From NCBI GenBank assembly GCA_020055645.1, contig CM034548.1, positions 1,984,001-2,048,000 of the forward strand: DNA of 64,000 nucleotides. The letters run 5' to 3'. Position numbers and translations under genes: made by a program. A model generated the notes under the pieces. That model was not told the DNA's origin, did not search any database, and saw only the letters and a list, made by a program, of their open reading frames with translations. The stretch comes from Tomocerus qinae. Taxonomy: Eukaryota > Arthropoda > Collembola > Entomobryomorpha > Tomoceridae. Positions 54,201 through 64,000 of this stretch are shown piece by piece. How positions within the stretch are numbered: the stretch's first letter is position 1; the number at the start of each line of letters is the position of its first letter.

Positions 54201-57200
54201 GTCGGAAGCCGGACTCTCTGTATATTGCTAAATAATGTGGCAGAGCGCAGGCAGAGCGTGAGAAACTGCCCGAGTTTCTTTATCTGAAATTAAATTTACA
54301 TTGGGCCTTCTGCCGTATCCCTCCGTGTATGTAAATGTCTTATGATGTTATGAAGAAGGAGCTTATTGTCCGACTCTTTACAGCTATTTTAGTCAGTCCG
54401 TAAGACTGTTGGAAGAGGATCCGACATTGTATTGCATCTCGGCGTGGAACGACCAGGGTTATGAGCACACCAGTGCCGACCCAACACTTATGTACCGAGT
54501 GGAGACAATGCCCGGCCTCGGATGGATTCTCAAAAAGTCTCTCTACAAAAACGAGTTGGAGAGCAAGTGGCCCACCCCCGAAAAGGTATTGATTTACAAT
54601 TTCTATTTACCAAATGAGTTTCGCGGGATTAACAGTTAGGCCATTCAACACTGAAATAACTCAACATCAGACACATCAGGGTTCTAAATATTTACACATT
54701 GCTATAAGTTGTCTCATAGTACTTGTATGTCAAGTTCTGCCCCTCACCCTAAAATGTATTTACCCAGAAGAGAAGTGGATGACACTTACTTGATTGAATG
54801 GAGAGCCTGTGCCTATTGCCCGCTAATGCTCCATTCTTAATTTCTAAGTAACCTAATTCCGTCGTTGTTAAGCAGATTAACCGGATCACTCTGCTGGAGA
54901 GCAAACTGGCATCGTGCGTTGCTTTTGAGCTCAGAGTGATTGAACGTAGTTCCTGTGAGAGTTGAGTTGGCAATGTCCAATTTCCGTACTAGATAATTCT
55001 TCTATAGTGAAGAGCGTCAATTTTCGTATTTGAAATCCTTTTTGGTCCAAGAGACTATCCACAGTTATCTACTATTTGTGTACTAGGGCATTTCGGAATT
55101 TTTATCTTTCTCTCTTTGCTTTGATTTTCAGCAAAAGAGAGATTAGGTCGCACTCGATCCAATTCAATTGGCAGAGTAGTAGAAGATGTATACTTGTGTT
55201 CACGTTGCTACAAGGAAATGTCACTTTGAGCTCCTGTTTGTATTATTGGTATATACCTAGTCACATACAGAAAACACAAAAATTGTGTTTAGGTAAATAA
55301 AGAAAAAGCATGTGATAGGAGTTGAAAGTCCCTACAAGTTACCTGCATGCAAAAAGGTCTGGAAATGGCAGAATGGTCAGGGGAATAGGAGTTTGCACAG
55401 AGCGAGTATATCTTTGTGTGAAATAATAATAGTTGACAAGGATAAGAAAGTCTTTTAGAAATCGGTAGGTAGGTAGTAGTAATAGTAGCAGCATGTACAT
55501 GTCTAGATAGACAGAGTGCAGATATTGAAGTATGTTAGAAGTACAAAACAAAGTGGACACCTCACAAGGGGACTTGTATTGACTCACCTATAGACGTGCA
55601 AAGGAAGGGCTCTAGGGCATATCCATTGCACTTCCGCACGTGTATTGGATATAAGTGAGTGACGAAAGGAAGTTCTCGCTGTTCGGAATAGACTGGAGTG
55701 CCATCACAATGTCTTGGAGCATTTCAGTTTGCGTCAAGAGACTCTTTGGGGACTTTTCGTTGATGTGAACTGAGGCGAGGAGGCAGAAGGACAGCGCAAG
55801 TAGGCAGTCAGTCTGCGATTCTACAGACACTTTGTCAACTCCACGACCATCCGACACCCTGGAGAAATGTCCGGCGCTGGACCCTTTCCTCCTGCCAACA
55901 ACTGTCCACTGCCATGTCCTCTCCGACCCAAAGGCTAATTCTCACGTAGTTAGTTGAGCTGAGCGTTTAGCAGAAACCCATCTCTTCTTCCGTAGACTTG
56001 GAAACAATGAAATGCAAACTCCAACAGCGATCCGAAAAGAATTAGGAGAAAGCAACTTTTATGGATTGAAACTCGATTCCTTTCTCCTGAGTAGTAATGA
56101 GATACTGAATGTAATTGAGTATGTATGGACAGAATACACATGCACGTATACAGAATCGAGTTACGGCAAAGGCGGTACGAACATAATAATATCCACCACA
56201 GAGAGATTTCACAACAAGTTGACATAGGTAATAAAAGACTGTGTCTCGATTTTTTAAGTATGACTAATATACTTATAGCTTAACAAAATCGAAATATGCA
56301 AAATAATGAAGAAAGAGATTTGCTTTCAAATTTGTTTTACTAAAATTTAGTTTACCTCAAACTGTCCTCGAACAGTTTACCTCGAACTGTACGAGTATAC
56401 TCGTACAGTTTTTGGAGGATCTAAATCGTAAACATTATGGAGGAAACCTGAAAAAAGAAAATTTGAGATTCTTCTATTCTATTATCTATGTGGCCTTATA
56501 TAGTAGTTCAACAATAGGTCCATTAGGTAGCCTCAATAGGTCTTTTTGAGGTGCATTATCAACTCCATACAAGCCAACCCGAACCTATCCACACAAAGCA
56601 TTGGGCAAAGTAGGTATATTCACAGGTGGTAGTATTATAATTATTATCTGCACGTGGGGCATGAATTTATTTATTAAGAAATTGGGAGGTGGCCCAGAAA
56701 GTCAAAATTGATTAGGAAATATATTCCCACGAAGTTGTAGATAGTCCTATTTTGGACACCTTGTAGAGCTCTCAGAACGTATAGGACAAAGTTTGCAGTA
56801 CGGGTCATAGACTATAAGCTCTTCCAAAATGTGTGAATTGTGTACGTAGCCTACTTTCCGTGGTCGAGGAAATCTTCACTTTCATGCTGTCTCCATTAGG
56901 GTTTCACTTTGGCATGAGGTAATGAATTCAACGTGGAACTCCAGTTCGCCTCCTGCCCAATTTCCTGTCTCCCAACATTTTTAATTATATTGTCCTATAA
57001 TGATGCCTTTTTTAAAATAGAGAATAAATAATGTATGGATGAATGAGTTTTTTGTGGATGCGAAATTAACGAAAGCCTAGAGTAGTATGTACTACGGCAT
57101 GTACTTGAGATGCTTCTTATACAAAGTGATGCAATATGCATGTATTTTTCGTGAAAGTTTTGGTTAGGTTTGCCTTGGGATCCCGGAATCCCAAAAGGAA

Positions 57201-60200
57201 TTAAGAGTTACGTATTTTACCGCCAGTCGCTGACTCACCTCACTCAGTTTCTTGAGCAGCTCAGTTTTTCTCACAGGCCAAGTGAAGTATTCCCTAGTTC
57301 TAATGCAACTTCATGATTATCAGACAGAGTGAATAAAGAATAGCGTTTGTATCCGAATTGGGAGTTCTGTAGTCGTAGGATGAGAGACTTTGGATGGATG
57401 AAAGCTGTTTTGTCTCTGAATTCCTTGCATATCAATTTTTCATTTGTAGATGTGGGACTGGGACATGTGGATGAGACTGCCAGACATTCGCAAGGGAAGA
57501 GAGTGTATCATTCCTGATGTGTCGAGGACATATCATTTCGGGGCATCCGGCCTCAATATGAATTCCTATTTCCAGGATGTCTACTTCAAAAAGAGATCGT
57601 TCAACACTTCGCCAGGAGTCCGTCTCTCCCATGTCGAAAGGTAACATTTTACACTCTCTTGCTTTCCCATCCAACCCAGCAAGTAGTAAAAATAACTAAG
57701 TTACCAACGTAGTACTTTAATCAAATCTTACCATTAACTCTGAACACACTTTACTGCTGCTACTGCGATTCAAAACTATTGCATCTGTCCGTGGACTAAA
57801 TGTAGCACTTTCCTCAAAATCATTTCATTAAGTGGAACTTCATTTATTCGCACTTACCATTTAATTTCTTTTATAATTTAAACGAAGTCCTTAATTTAGT
57901 GCTGATTAAAGTTGCTTTTTGTGTTCTATCAAAGTGTGTGAGATTGTGAAGAGGGTTGATAGTAGGGGAGGTAGAAGAGGTATAAATAAGTGATATTAAA
58001 TGTGTTTGTCATTGCCTCTCTTTCTCGATGGACGGATTCCGCGTTTGCCCACTCAATTGGATATCTGACACTCCCGGCTGCTCCTCTCGTCAATCAACTG
58101 TCCTCAGCATGAAACTGGAGAATTATGAAAAGTTGCTCCGGAAACGCTTGAAGGAGGCGACAGTGCTGGACCACAGTAAATCCCCCTGCGAATCCAATTT
58201 CGTCCCCGAGTCAAAGGTACATACATACCAAACTGCAGAACTTATAGTTTATGCAGTGCACATTCTGCATGAATTTGTTCCCTACTCCCTTAGCCAGGGC
58301 TCGAATAGTCAGAAAGAAAGATCTGCTCCACACTATTTGTCCGCAGCCCAATTTATCCGATTTCCATGTGCATGTTCTCCGACTGCGGTTTGCTCTGCCC
58401 TTTCCCTGTCATGTCACAGTCGACAAGAATTGAAACTAAAGTTGCAAAATGTCATTCGCTTTCTCTTCTTTGCTTTTGACAGGAGGAAATGGAAATATAT
58501 GTGATGTACATCAAAATGGACGACCCGAGAGATTTCAAGACCTGGCTTCAAGTTGCTAAGGTAAGGAGCAATTACTTGATTATTATGCAGAGAGGCAAGA
58601 CCTTATACAAATGTGTGTCTCCGTGCACCGTTCACGCACATCCACTTCATTAGATAGCCAAGGAAGACTCGGAGGAGACTTCGGGCGGGCAATGGGGACG
58701 GGGAGCGCCGTCTGCCCGACCGACACAGTCAGGCCATAAATAAACTAGTGCCAGATATCCACTCCCAAAGCTCTTTTCCTTATTCAGATTTACATTGACA
58801 GATAGATTTACTTTTTCGCACTCAAATTCCACTTACCGTTATTTTAAAGTCTCCAGACGCCCGTACTTAACGTATTGTTAGCTACACAATTCCTTTCTTT
58901 TGCTCCAATTCCCATTCCCTATCATCGCATTGTTATCTTCCATTTTTATATTCCTACCTCCCAGTCCCAACTACATCCTACTCCACATCTACTGCGAGTA
59001 TTTATCTCCGATATATCATCTGAATCCTCATGCATTTCCTCCGCGCAACTTGTTAGGCATTATTATTCCTGCATGTTATTCCTTCTCTACAATCGTTTCG
59101 TACATACAGCTCAACATTTTCTCCGTATCTACCGACCTATAAGCGTTTCATCCAACAAAACAACGTGTTTACGAAGTTTAATAATTCATTTGTCTTCAAT
59201 CATTTCTGAAACGACAATTCCATATAGGGGAGTAGAGTATTGTCCTTTATGCCGTGAATGTCCCCATTGCATTAGAATATCTAAAATTGTTTAGGTGTTT
59301 GTCTCAGTTTAAGTAATTACTCTTGTTCAATGCCGTCTTATTTACAAATACTTCATATTATTGATCTGTAGTATAATATGATGAGATGTATTTTTATTCT
59401 TTAGTGCTTTAAAATTTGGGATTTGGATGCCAGAGGTTATCATCAAGGAATGTGGAGAATTCATATGCACCGACAACAACTCCTCATCGTTGGTGTTCCA
59501 TTCTCTCCATATTCGTAAGTAAACTACTTTATCTACTACACTAATTGAATTAAGTAAATCAAGAACCAAATTTGATTTGCCCACAAGAATGCAATTAACT
59601 CCCAGTGCCCAATCAAGTGGAAATGCTATCAACATGGAATGATTTCAATTTCGATCTTCCATGCAGATCTCCTTTCGTCACTGATACTGTGCTAAAAGTG
59701 AGCGCAGAGAAGATTTCGTTCAATGGTGGGCATTAAAAAGAGAGAATGATTGTAAAAGGAATTTCTTGCGATTCCCCATCAACATTCTTAGTACGCAATA
59801 TTCCAGGGACGGATGATAATCATAGATATACCAAAGTCCTTATGTGATGTCAATACGTATTCGAATTCCCTGCGTACACGTCTCTGACTTTATATCGCTC
59901 AACGAGAAATTTCATCAGTCTATTCCCTATTTAATTATAATTGAATAAAGTGGTTGAGATAAGTTCCTAACGCTCTGAGTCTATTTCAATTTATCTCTAA
60001 ACTTCCCCGTGGATGGCTTCCTTGTGAACAAGAGTTTAGCCAATTTCACTTGAAATGTCCCCTTCGCCCTCGTTGATTAAGTGTCTATACACAGTTATTA
60101 AACTATGCACTCTGCTCCACACGGATCTGATCAGAGGTTAGGAACTAGCTGTCCGGGCCCGACTCCTAAGAGGCAATTACTCCTAAAAGACTCTTATAGG

Positions 60201-60969
60201 TTTTCTAAAAAGTACGATGTAAACTATTCTCATCCCTACTATAAACTAAGAAATTCTAGTTCACTCTATATGCACTACACATATCCAGTCACAAGTTTCG
60301 AATAAATAGTCATTGAGATTATAAGTATATAGATACACTAATTTGAATTAATGGAAGCATGATATAGATGATAGATGGAAAGAGCAGCCAATGAAAATCA
60401 CTAGTTGCTGATTTTACATGCATGCGTGGTTGTTGGGGTTCGATAATCATTGTTTGTGCTATTCATTTTCTTTAAAATTTTGATTCGTTTCCGTTTAAAG
60501 ATAAGCGAATAAATCGGAGCCATGGACTACTCATTTTGTTGACATTGGTTGAGTATTCTTGTTATGACAACAAGGCTAGGCGTTTCTAAATATTCTTAGC
60601 AAGTTACTAAGTCAAAATTATTTCATGGAAAGCTGCCATTGTTAAGAGGATCGGTCGAGATCCCTTTGTAGGCGGGGAATGTGTGTATTACATAACATAC
60701 GGGGTAAAACATTTTAATAATTTGTGATTGTGGTTGTGGGGCTCGCAAGCCTCACAATTCTTAGCTCCTCTGCACCTTGATCAAAGTTCTGGATGAGTAG
60801 TGACTTGACAGAATTGACAGATATAATGTTGAAACATACATTACATTTAATACTTTATGGAAATATAAAGGTATAATCAACTCTTGTTTTTAATTTCAGG
60901 AGATACAAACCAGCGAATGTGACGCCAATCTACTTAGAGTCAGAACCAAAGGCAGGGCGCAGCTACTAA
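39114..60969 (+). CDS. POMGNT1: POMGNT1 orthologue: protein O-mannose beta-1,2-GlcNAc transferase, complete, 14 coding exons
   Basis: Transfers GlcNAc in beta-1,2 linkage to O-linked mannose in the Golgi, building core M1 glycans of alpha-dystroglycan. The coding join is 39114-39239, 40136-40280, 41287-41438, 45166-45345, 46472-46712, 47799-47932, 51349-51419, 53081-53341, 54384-54585, 57450-57640, 58108-58216, 58483-58560, 59405-59514, 60900-60969: 2070 bases, 689 residues plus stop. All introns are GT-AG and all phases join without a stop. Layout: cytosolic tail 1-42, membrane anchor about 43-61, stem/ILEI domain about 153-245, GT13 catalytic domain about 330-660. The human stem GlcNAc-binding residues Asp179 and Arg207 correspond to Asp202 and Arg230. 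The metal motif EDL lies at 427-429, and WDWD at 506-509 matches human 473-476. Colinearity with the human protein runs nearly end to end, so I see no reason to suspect a pseudogene. The N-terminal start is the only open point. Confidence 0.97.
39490..39568. repeat. Short tandem repeat, about 2.4 copies (POMGNT1 intron 1)
   Basis: Degenerate unit of about 33 bases built on CACATTGTNGNGGNCATG then TAANATGNTNTG. Each copy starts with (T)CACATTGT or TTACATTGT. Confidence 0.5.
40136..40280 (+). CDS. POMGNT1: POMGNT1 coding exon 2 (signal anchor and start of stem)
   Basis: Residues 43-90. It opens with the hydrophobic run [19 protein letters not shown], the type II signal anchor (human GAVLFLLVTVIVNIKLIL), followed by a Gln-rich stretch. 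The acceptor is tatccag/GGC. The donor is TCTG/gtgagt, leaving one base that completes a Gly codon with exon 3. Confidence 0.93.
41287..41438 (+). CDS. POMGNT1: POMGNT1 coding exon 3 (lumenal stem)
   Basis: Residues 91-141. Low conservation at first, then [18 protein letters not shown], which aligns with human VEVYSSRSKVYVAVDGTT. The acceptor is tttgtgacag/GTTC and the donor ACG/gtgagt, phase 0. Confidence 0.93.
41648..41703 (+). repeat. 56-base hairpin with 23-bp stem (POMGNT1 intron 3)
   Basis: The left arm ACTTTGTGATCTACTTTAGT plus CAC (41648-41670) pairs with 41681-41703 at 22 of 23 positions, across a 10-base loop. It lies 210 bases into the intron on the transcribed strand. The stem is shorter than a usual animal pre-miRNA. 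It could also be a remnant of a tiny inverted-repeat element. Confidence 0.6.
42577..42689. repeat. 113-base imperfect palindrome with arms of about 53 bases (POMGNT1 intron 3)
   Basis: The left arm includes GACTGGGAGGGATGTTAGCC and ATATAATGTCTCTCTCAG. The right arm is its inverted copy with scattered mismatches, and the loop is 6 bases (42631-42636). The mismatched long stem resembles either a mini-foldback element or a microRNA-type precursor. Confidence 0.6.
44029..44123. repeat. 22-bp minisatellite, 4.3 copies (POMGNT1 intron 3)
   Basis: The unit TTTATCGGTCCTTGGTCAAT plus CC repeats at 44029, 44051, 44073 and 44095, with a partial copy at 44117. The first two copies are identical; the others differ by one to four bases. 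Confidence 0.9.
45166..45345 (+). CDS. POMGNT1: POMGNT1 coding exon 4 (stem ILEI domain, first half)
   Basis: Residues 142-201. Holds [13 protein letters not shown] and [15 protein letters not shown], nearly identical to human, and marks the start of the ILEI/PANDER-type carbohydrate-binding stem domain. The acceptor is ctattttcag/ATT and the donor AAG/gtgagt, both phase 0. Confidence 0.97.
46472..46712 (+). CDS. POMGNT1: POMGNT1 coding exon 5 (stem ILEI domain, second half)
   Basis: Residues 202 to 282, the last shared with exon 6. Begins DEGTF and contains [14 protein letters not shown]. Asp202 and Arg230 sit at the positions of human Asp179 and Arg207, reported to contact GlcNAc in the stem domain. 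The acceptor, tgttgatag/GAC, has a poor pyrimidine tract but is fixed by the protein alignment. The donor is AAGG/gtaagg, leaving one base. Confidence 0.95.
47799..47932 (+). CDS. POMGNT1: POMGNT1 coding exon 6 (stem-to-catalytic linker, Cys-rich)
   Basis: Residues 282-326. Contains [20 protein letters not shown], matching human [20 protein letters not shown], so the cysteine pattern is kept. The acceptor is gaatttcag/AGAG and the donor GCT/gtaagt, phase 0. Confidence 0.96.
49076..50215. mobile_element. 1.14-kb element with very long inverted arms (POMGNT1 intron 6)
   Basis: The ends TGTCGTAGTATAACTGTACC and GGTACAGTTATACTACGACA mirror exactly. Pairing goes on, with small indels, across the left arm 49076-49490 (415 bases) and right arm 49751-50215 (465 bases). 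A 260-base loop separates them. Each arm also holds an inner palindrome, AGTATAACTG facing CAGTTATACT. The long arms recall foldback or Mutator-like elements, but I see no clear 9-bp target duplication and no transposase; the 91-codon minus-strand frame over the loop (49468-49743) matches no family I know. Confidence 0.85.
50487..50526 (+). repeat. 43-bp dispersed repeat, diverged copy B (POMGNT1 intron 6)
   Basis: CTTTAGAAGTAACTCCTC then TTAGAAGTCAAGTCCGCG aligns with copy A at roughly three quarters of positions. It lies 270 bases beyond the long inverted-repeat element of the same intron. Confidence 0.45.
51349..51419 (+). CDS. POMGNT1: POMGNT1 coding exon 7 (start of GT13 catalytic domain)
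   Basis: A 71-base exon for residues 327-349, ending [15 protein letters not shown]; human has VPVAVIAGNRPNYLY. This is the first strand of the nucleotide-sugar-binding fold. The acceptor is tttctttgcag/CTC and the donor TTCAG/gtgagt. The two leftover bases AG join a G in exon 8 to make Arg. Confidence 0.95.
53081..53341 (+). CDS. POMGNT1: POMGNT1 coding exon 8 (GT13 core with metal-binding EDL)
   Basis: Residues 350-436. Very highly conserved: [38 protein letters not shown], and VEEDLD at 425-430. The EDL triplet (427-429) takes the place of the DXD metal motif, as in human residues 394-396. The acceptor is ttgttgttag/G and the donor TTCAG/gtaaag. Confidence 0.97.
54384..54585 (+). CDS. POMGNT1: POMGNT1 coding exon 9 (GT13 core)
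   Basis: Residues 437-504. Contains [26 protein letters not shown] and KWPTPEK, all as in human. It supplies acceptor-site residues, including positions mutated in human muscle-eye-brain disease. The acceptor is ctctttacag/C and the donor AAG/gtattg, phase 0. Confidence 0.97.
56385..56410. repeat. Perfect 26-bp palindrome (POMGNT1 intron 9)
   Basis: AACTGTACGAGTA followed by its exact complement TACTCGTACAGTT. The related motifs CAAACTGTCCTCGAACAG and CGAACTG lie just upstream, so the area is a small cluster of AACTG/CAGTT repeats. Confidence 0.8.
57450..57640 (+). CDS. POMGNT1: POMGNT1 coding exon 10 (GT13 core with WDWD motif)
   Basis: Residues 505-568. Begins [11 protein letters not shown]; Asp509 corresponds to human Asp476. 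It then reads [16 protein letters not shown] and [14 protein letters not shown]. The acceptor is catttgtag/ATG and the donor GAAAG/gtaaca, with two bases left over. Confidence 0.97.
58108..58216 (+). CDS. POMGNT1: POMGNT1 coding exon 11
   Basis: Residues 568-604: [18 protein letters not shown] followed by [11 protein letters not shown]; human has EVLDHSKNPCE. The acceptor is tgtcctcag/C and the donor AAG/gtacat, phase 0. The reading frame also stays open through the flanking introns, but that part does not align to the family. Confidence 0.94.
58483..58560 (+). CDS. POMGNT1: POMGNT1 coding exon 12
   Basis: A 26-codon exon, residues 605-630: [14 protein letters not shown] and [10 protein letters not shown], aligning with human [20 protein letters not shown]. 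The acceptor is ttgacag/GAG and the donor AAG/gtaagg, phase 0 at both ends. It lies 266 bases after exon 11. Confidence 0.94.
59405..59514 (+). CDS. POMGNT1: POMGNT1 coding exon 13
   Basis: Residues 631-667: [16 protein letters not shown] and [11 protein letters not shown]; human has HIWDLDVRGNHRGLWR and FLVVGVPASPY. The acceptor is ttctttag/TGC. The donor is ATTC/gtaagt; the bases TC join a G in exon 14 to make Ser. Confidence 0.95.
60150..60192 (-). repeat. 43-bp dispersed repeat, copy C (POMGNT1 intron 13)
   Basis: On the minus strand it reads AGTCTTTTAGGAGTAATT, then TTAGGAGTCGGGCCCGGACA, two changes from copy A. The plus-strand open frame across it is not a gene. Confidence 0.7.
60900..60969 (+). 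CDS. POMGNT1: POMGNT1 coding exon 14 (C-terminus and stop)
   Basis: Residues 667-689: [19 protein letters not shown], then a stop at 60967-60969. Aligns with human KKPPSVTPIFLEPPPKEEG and ends a few residues earlier. The acceptor is tttaatttcag/G. Confidence 0.94.
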
Positions 60970-61104
60970 GTTGTTCCCGAAACAATTTTTGACAAAATTG
61001 TGAACTACTTACACACAACACCAAGAAAATGTCTGTGAAATCCAGAAATTCAACATGGAGAAGAAAGTTAACCGTTACTGTGATGCTACTTCAGATCAAA
61101 TGAT

Positions 61105-61110
61105 AATAAA
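61105..61110 (+). terminator. Polyadenylation signal AATAAA of POMGNT1
   Basis: Canonical AATAAA about 135 bases after the stop, followed within 15 bases by a GT/T-rich stretch (tagtgttgttttatttta) of the kind that supports 3' end cleavage. A second AATAAA at 61328-61333 could serve a longer 3' UTR. Confidence 0.75.
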
Positions 61111-64000
61111 TAGTGTTGTTTTATTTTATCTGCAAAGTCAAAGTATACACATTAGCTATTTTAGTTATTTTGTCTGATTATGTATGAATTCTAGAATCTG
61201 ATGCCATAAATATATTGTCCATGAGGGAACTTGTAATCTCAAACTCTTTCTTTTTGATGAGACACTTCGTGTGCATACCTTACTTTGTATAACCTTCCGT
61301 CATGCAGGATATAGAGAAATTTATTACAATAAACATAATAATATTATAAAGAAACTGTCTGTTAACAAAATATTCAACCAAGTCCATAGCTTAACTAATT
61401 AAGATTCCTCGCACTAAAGTGTTTATGTTATTCACTGTTATATTTGTAATCCTTATCGTAGTAAGTGTAATTTGGTATGGAGAAATGAAGGTCAGTCGTT
61501 GTCTCACCCCAATTACTATCTGTATGTAAATATTATTTACTTTTAAGAAACGGTTCTGTGTGTGCCTGAGATATTACACACATTTGCTTTATTTAACAAA
61601 GTTTGACAGAGAAGAAAGGTAGTGAGAAAGTTAAGTAATGATAATATATTTTTATTAGGTGTCCGATGAAACTTAAAGTTGCTTTCCTCAGAGTTACATT
61701 TTCATTGTCGCTGAAAAACTAAATATTTACCGAAGAAAACAATTTCCACTACAAAAATAACTGTGCCAAATGATATTTATGAAATACGATTTAGCACGTT
61801 TTCAATTGCAACACAATTTCCTATCTAAAGCATTTTATCATCATTTTCTTACTTTTCATTACAACTGTCAATTAATTTTGCCAACTTTTCGAATTACGCT
61901 AATAATTTTTATTTACTACTGTTGAGATGGAACTTACTAAAACGACCTTTCAAACACATTTATATGTTATGAAGAGTGAGTGAATCAAAATATATATCAA
62001 ATAGTATACTTACATGGACATCTCCTAGATCTGATTCATCAAATATTGTCTTTTGGTTAGAACTCAATTATTGTTACTGCTTTGATTAAATATTTATAAA
62101 ATAAGCATAAGAAACGTTGACAATATAATTATGTATTGACGATGCACTATAATTAAGTTACTCTAAACGTTTTATAATGTAATTTGTTTTCACAGAATAT
62201 GCAAATATTAATTTCAGAAAACTCATCGGTCAGTAATTGTATTCGCAATTTTTCTATTTAGATACTCTTTTCTGTAAACAACTAATTTGAAGTTTGCAAA
62301 ATCATCGAAAGGTCAAAAGTCATTATCGAAATGTCAGGAAATCCATGTGATACCCTCAGCAAAACTTGTTTATACTACGACGAAATGCTGAGCCTAAAAT
62401 TTAATGAGTTTGGTACATTTTAATTCTTTTAATGATCTAAATTGGTCGTTAATGTGGGCCAATGTGTTACAATTGATACTGACAGCTAACAACATTTATT
62501 TCCAGTTACGCCAGTAGTAATATTAGTACGCGTAATCAATACAATATTGCTTTAATACTTATACCAAATCCAGAATGAGTTAGTTACCAAATTAGTAATT
62601 GATGAGTAAAGTACAATTACTATTTACTTATCGAAGAACTAAATTGTAGTGTGACATTGGTCCATTTTATTGATTCCAAAGAAGATATTATCTACAAGTA
62701 GTCTTTGCAGTATTTATCCACTTGCGAATTTCACTTTCAACTATACACGTACTTGAAAGTAACTTCAGGTGCTAAATATTATGTAGTAATTTCGAGTAGA
62801 AACTGAATACATTGAAACCTCTGCGTGTCAAAATTAACAATTGTATAAGTGCAGCCTTCCTTTTTCAAGACCGAAAGCAATTACCAATGTTTTTGAATGT
62901 TGTATGTATTTTTATTATGCGACTTCATTTGTCTATTCTCCCTGGTAGATATATATAGTTAAGTAAATTGCACAACGGGTAGCCAAGTTCAGTGTAAATT
63001 AACCAGTCAATTTATTCAATGAGTATAACATCATCCTATTCTGTCGGAATCGGAAGTTTTTCCTTGTCTAAAACACGTTTAAAAGATCTAAAATACTACA
63101 GAAAGACGTAAAATAGTGTCCGTGTTTAGAAATAAATTACATAGCGATATTGACAGAGAAAAGAACCGAAAAAAGGAAGCTGTTTAGTATCAAATGTGTT
63201 AAATTCGGCTGACGTTGTGCAGCAGCCCAGACCGTATGTTAAAGGTCACTGGCTGGTAACTGATAAATAATTTAAAAATTATGTATTTCAATTCTTGGCA
63301 TTCGTCTAAGTTATCCAAAGTATTGTAAGGAATCCCTCTTTGTTGTGCATCTTCATATCCGTACACCTACCAGATAAGAATTGTATTCCTATACTTATAC
63401 ATAATACTTATATAAATCGTGTAAAAGATGTTGATCTCATCATGTTAATATTTGTGCAGAATAAATCACAATAAAAATTGTTTGCATATTAAATTGTAAG
63501 ATTAATTAATTGGACCATTAAATATTAAGAAACATTTTAACGGGGAGAAAATTCTGAATTTCATACGATGTGATGTATGCCATGTTATTTAATGAAATAG
63601 CAAGAAAAATTGTAATCTTGTAAGAATAAGGTATACCGCCAATACCACTGCAACATAACTACTTATAAATACCTGTAAATGCAAAGTCAACACTCTAATC
63701 AACACTCTAATTACTACATCTACAAATCCCGTAAACGTAAACAATTGAAATTCTAATAATATTATAGATAATGTTGGATGACAATTCTACAAGTGATACA
63801 CTTTACTTTTGATTTGAATTTACATCAAGAACATCTTAAATAATTAATGAACAAACATTTCAATAGAGGTTTCCCACAATTGGTGACCGGTCACTAAATT
63901 AACATGAATAGGTATTGAAATGACTACAGTACCTGCCTGTGTTATTCTGGAATTGTGAGAAACGTCTATTGCGAATTTGCAATTAATGTTTTCAATAATG
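61111..64000. other. Non-coding stretch after POMGNT1
   Basis: Strongly AT-rich DNA with no frame of 60 codons or more on either strand. A second AATAAA at 61328 may end a longer POMGNT1 transcript. A 12-bp palindrome GTGACCGGTCAC at about 63881 is the only small structure noted. Confidence 0.65.

Noticed and set aside
58028-58107. N-terminal part of the long open frame that runs into POMGNT1 exon 11
   Set aside because: Only from 58108 on does it align to POMGNT1; the earlier part is intron 10 that happens to stay open.
1-64000. CRISPR arrays, tRNA or rRNA genes, LTR or retrovirus-like elements, LINE coding regions
   Set aside because: Looked for spaced direct repeats, GTTCRANNC-type tRNA boxes, and reverse transcriptase, integrase or capsid-like frames; none seen.

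Overview
The window looks like AT-rich chromosomal DNA from a non-vertebrate metazoan. It has spliced genes with GT-AG introns, long gene-free stretches, and many short DNA-transposon derivatives (hAT-like and other MITEs, foldback elements) plus minisatellites. The species cannot be fixed from sequence alone. The protein family found is known to be missing from Drosophila and C. elegans, and two of the repeats resemble G-run repeats that I recall from marine invertebrates; that last point is inference.

The one certain gene is a complete plus-strand POMGNT1 orthologue, from about 39.1 to 61.1 kb. It encodes the protein O-linked-mannose beta-1,2-N-acetylglucosaminyltransferase of the dystroglycan O-mannosylation pathway. 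I can place 14 coding exons with compatible splice phases. Together they give an uninterrupted 689-residue type II Golgi membrane protein (human is 660 residues): short cytosolic tail, one membrane segment, a GlcNAc-binding ILEI/PANDER stem domain and a GT13 catalytic domain with the EDL metal motif and the WDWD motif. A polyadenylation signal follows the stop by about 135 bases. Its introns carry mobile and structured DNA: two hairpins and a 22-bp minisatellite in intron 3, and a 1.14-kb element with very long inverted arms in intron 6.

The first 38 kb hold no gene I can name. The best candidate is a TATA-box-led first exon at 22.46 kb encoding a signal-anchor followed by two N-glycosylation sequons, joined in phase to a 36-base second exon; later exons were not found. 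Three other short open stretches (5.74, 9.0 and 10.6 kb) look slightly coding-like but are weak. This part holds most of the mobile-element content: hAT MITEs at 1.1, 7.2 and 35.1 kb (the last with perfect 15-bp terminal repeats and a perfect 8-bp target duplication), a 1.46-kb element containing a 38-bp minisatellite at 15.5-17.0 kb, a foldback element at 17.1 kb, a perfect 50-bp palindrome at 26.3 kb and a 411-bp MITE at 37.6 kb. A 43-bp dispersed repeat links 29.2, 50.5 and 60.2 kb. The last 2.9 kb is AT-rich with no gene seen. No CRISPR array, tRNA, rRNA, retrovirus-like element or prokaryotic feature was found.
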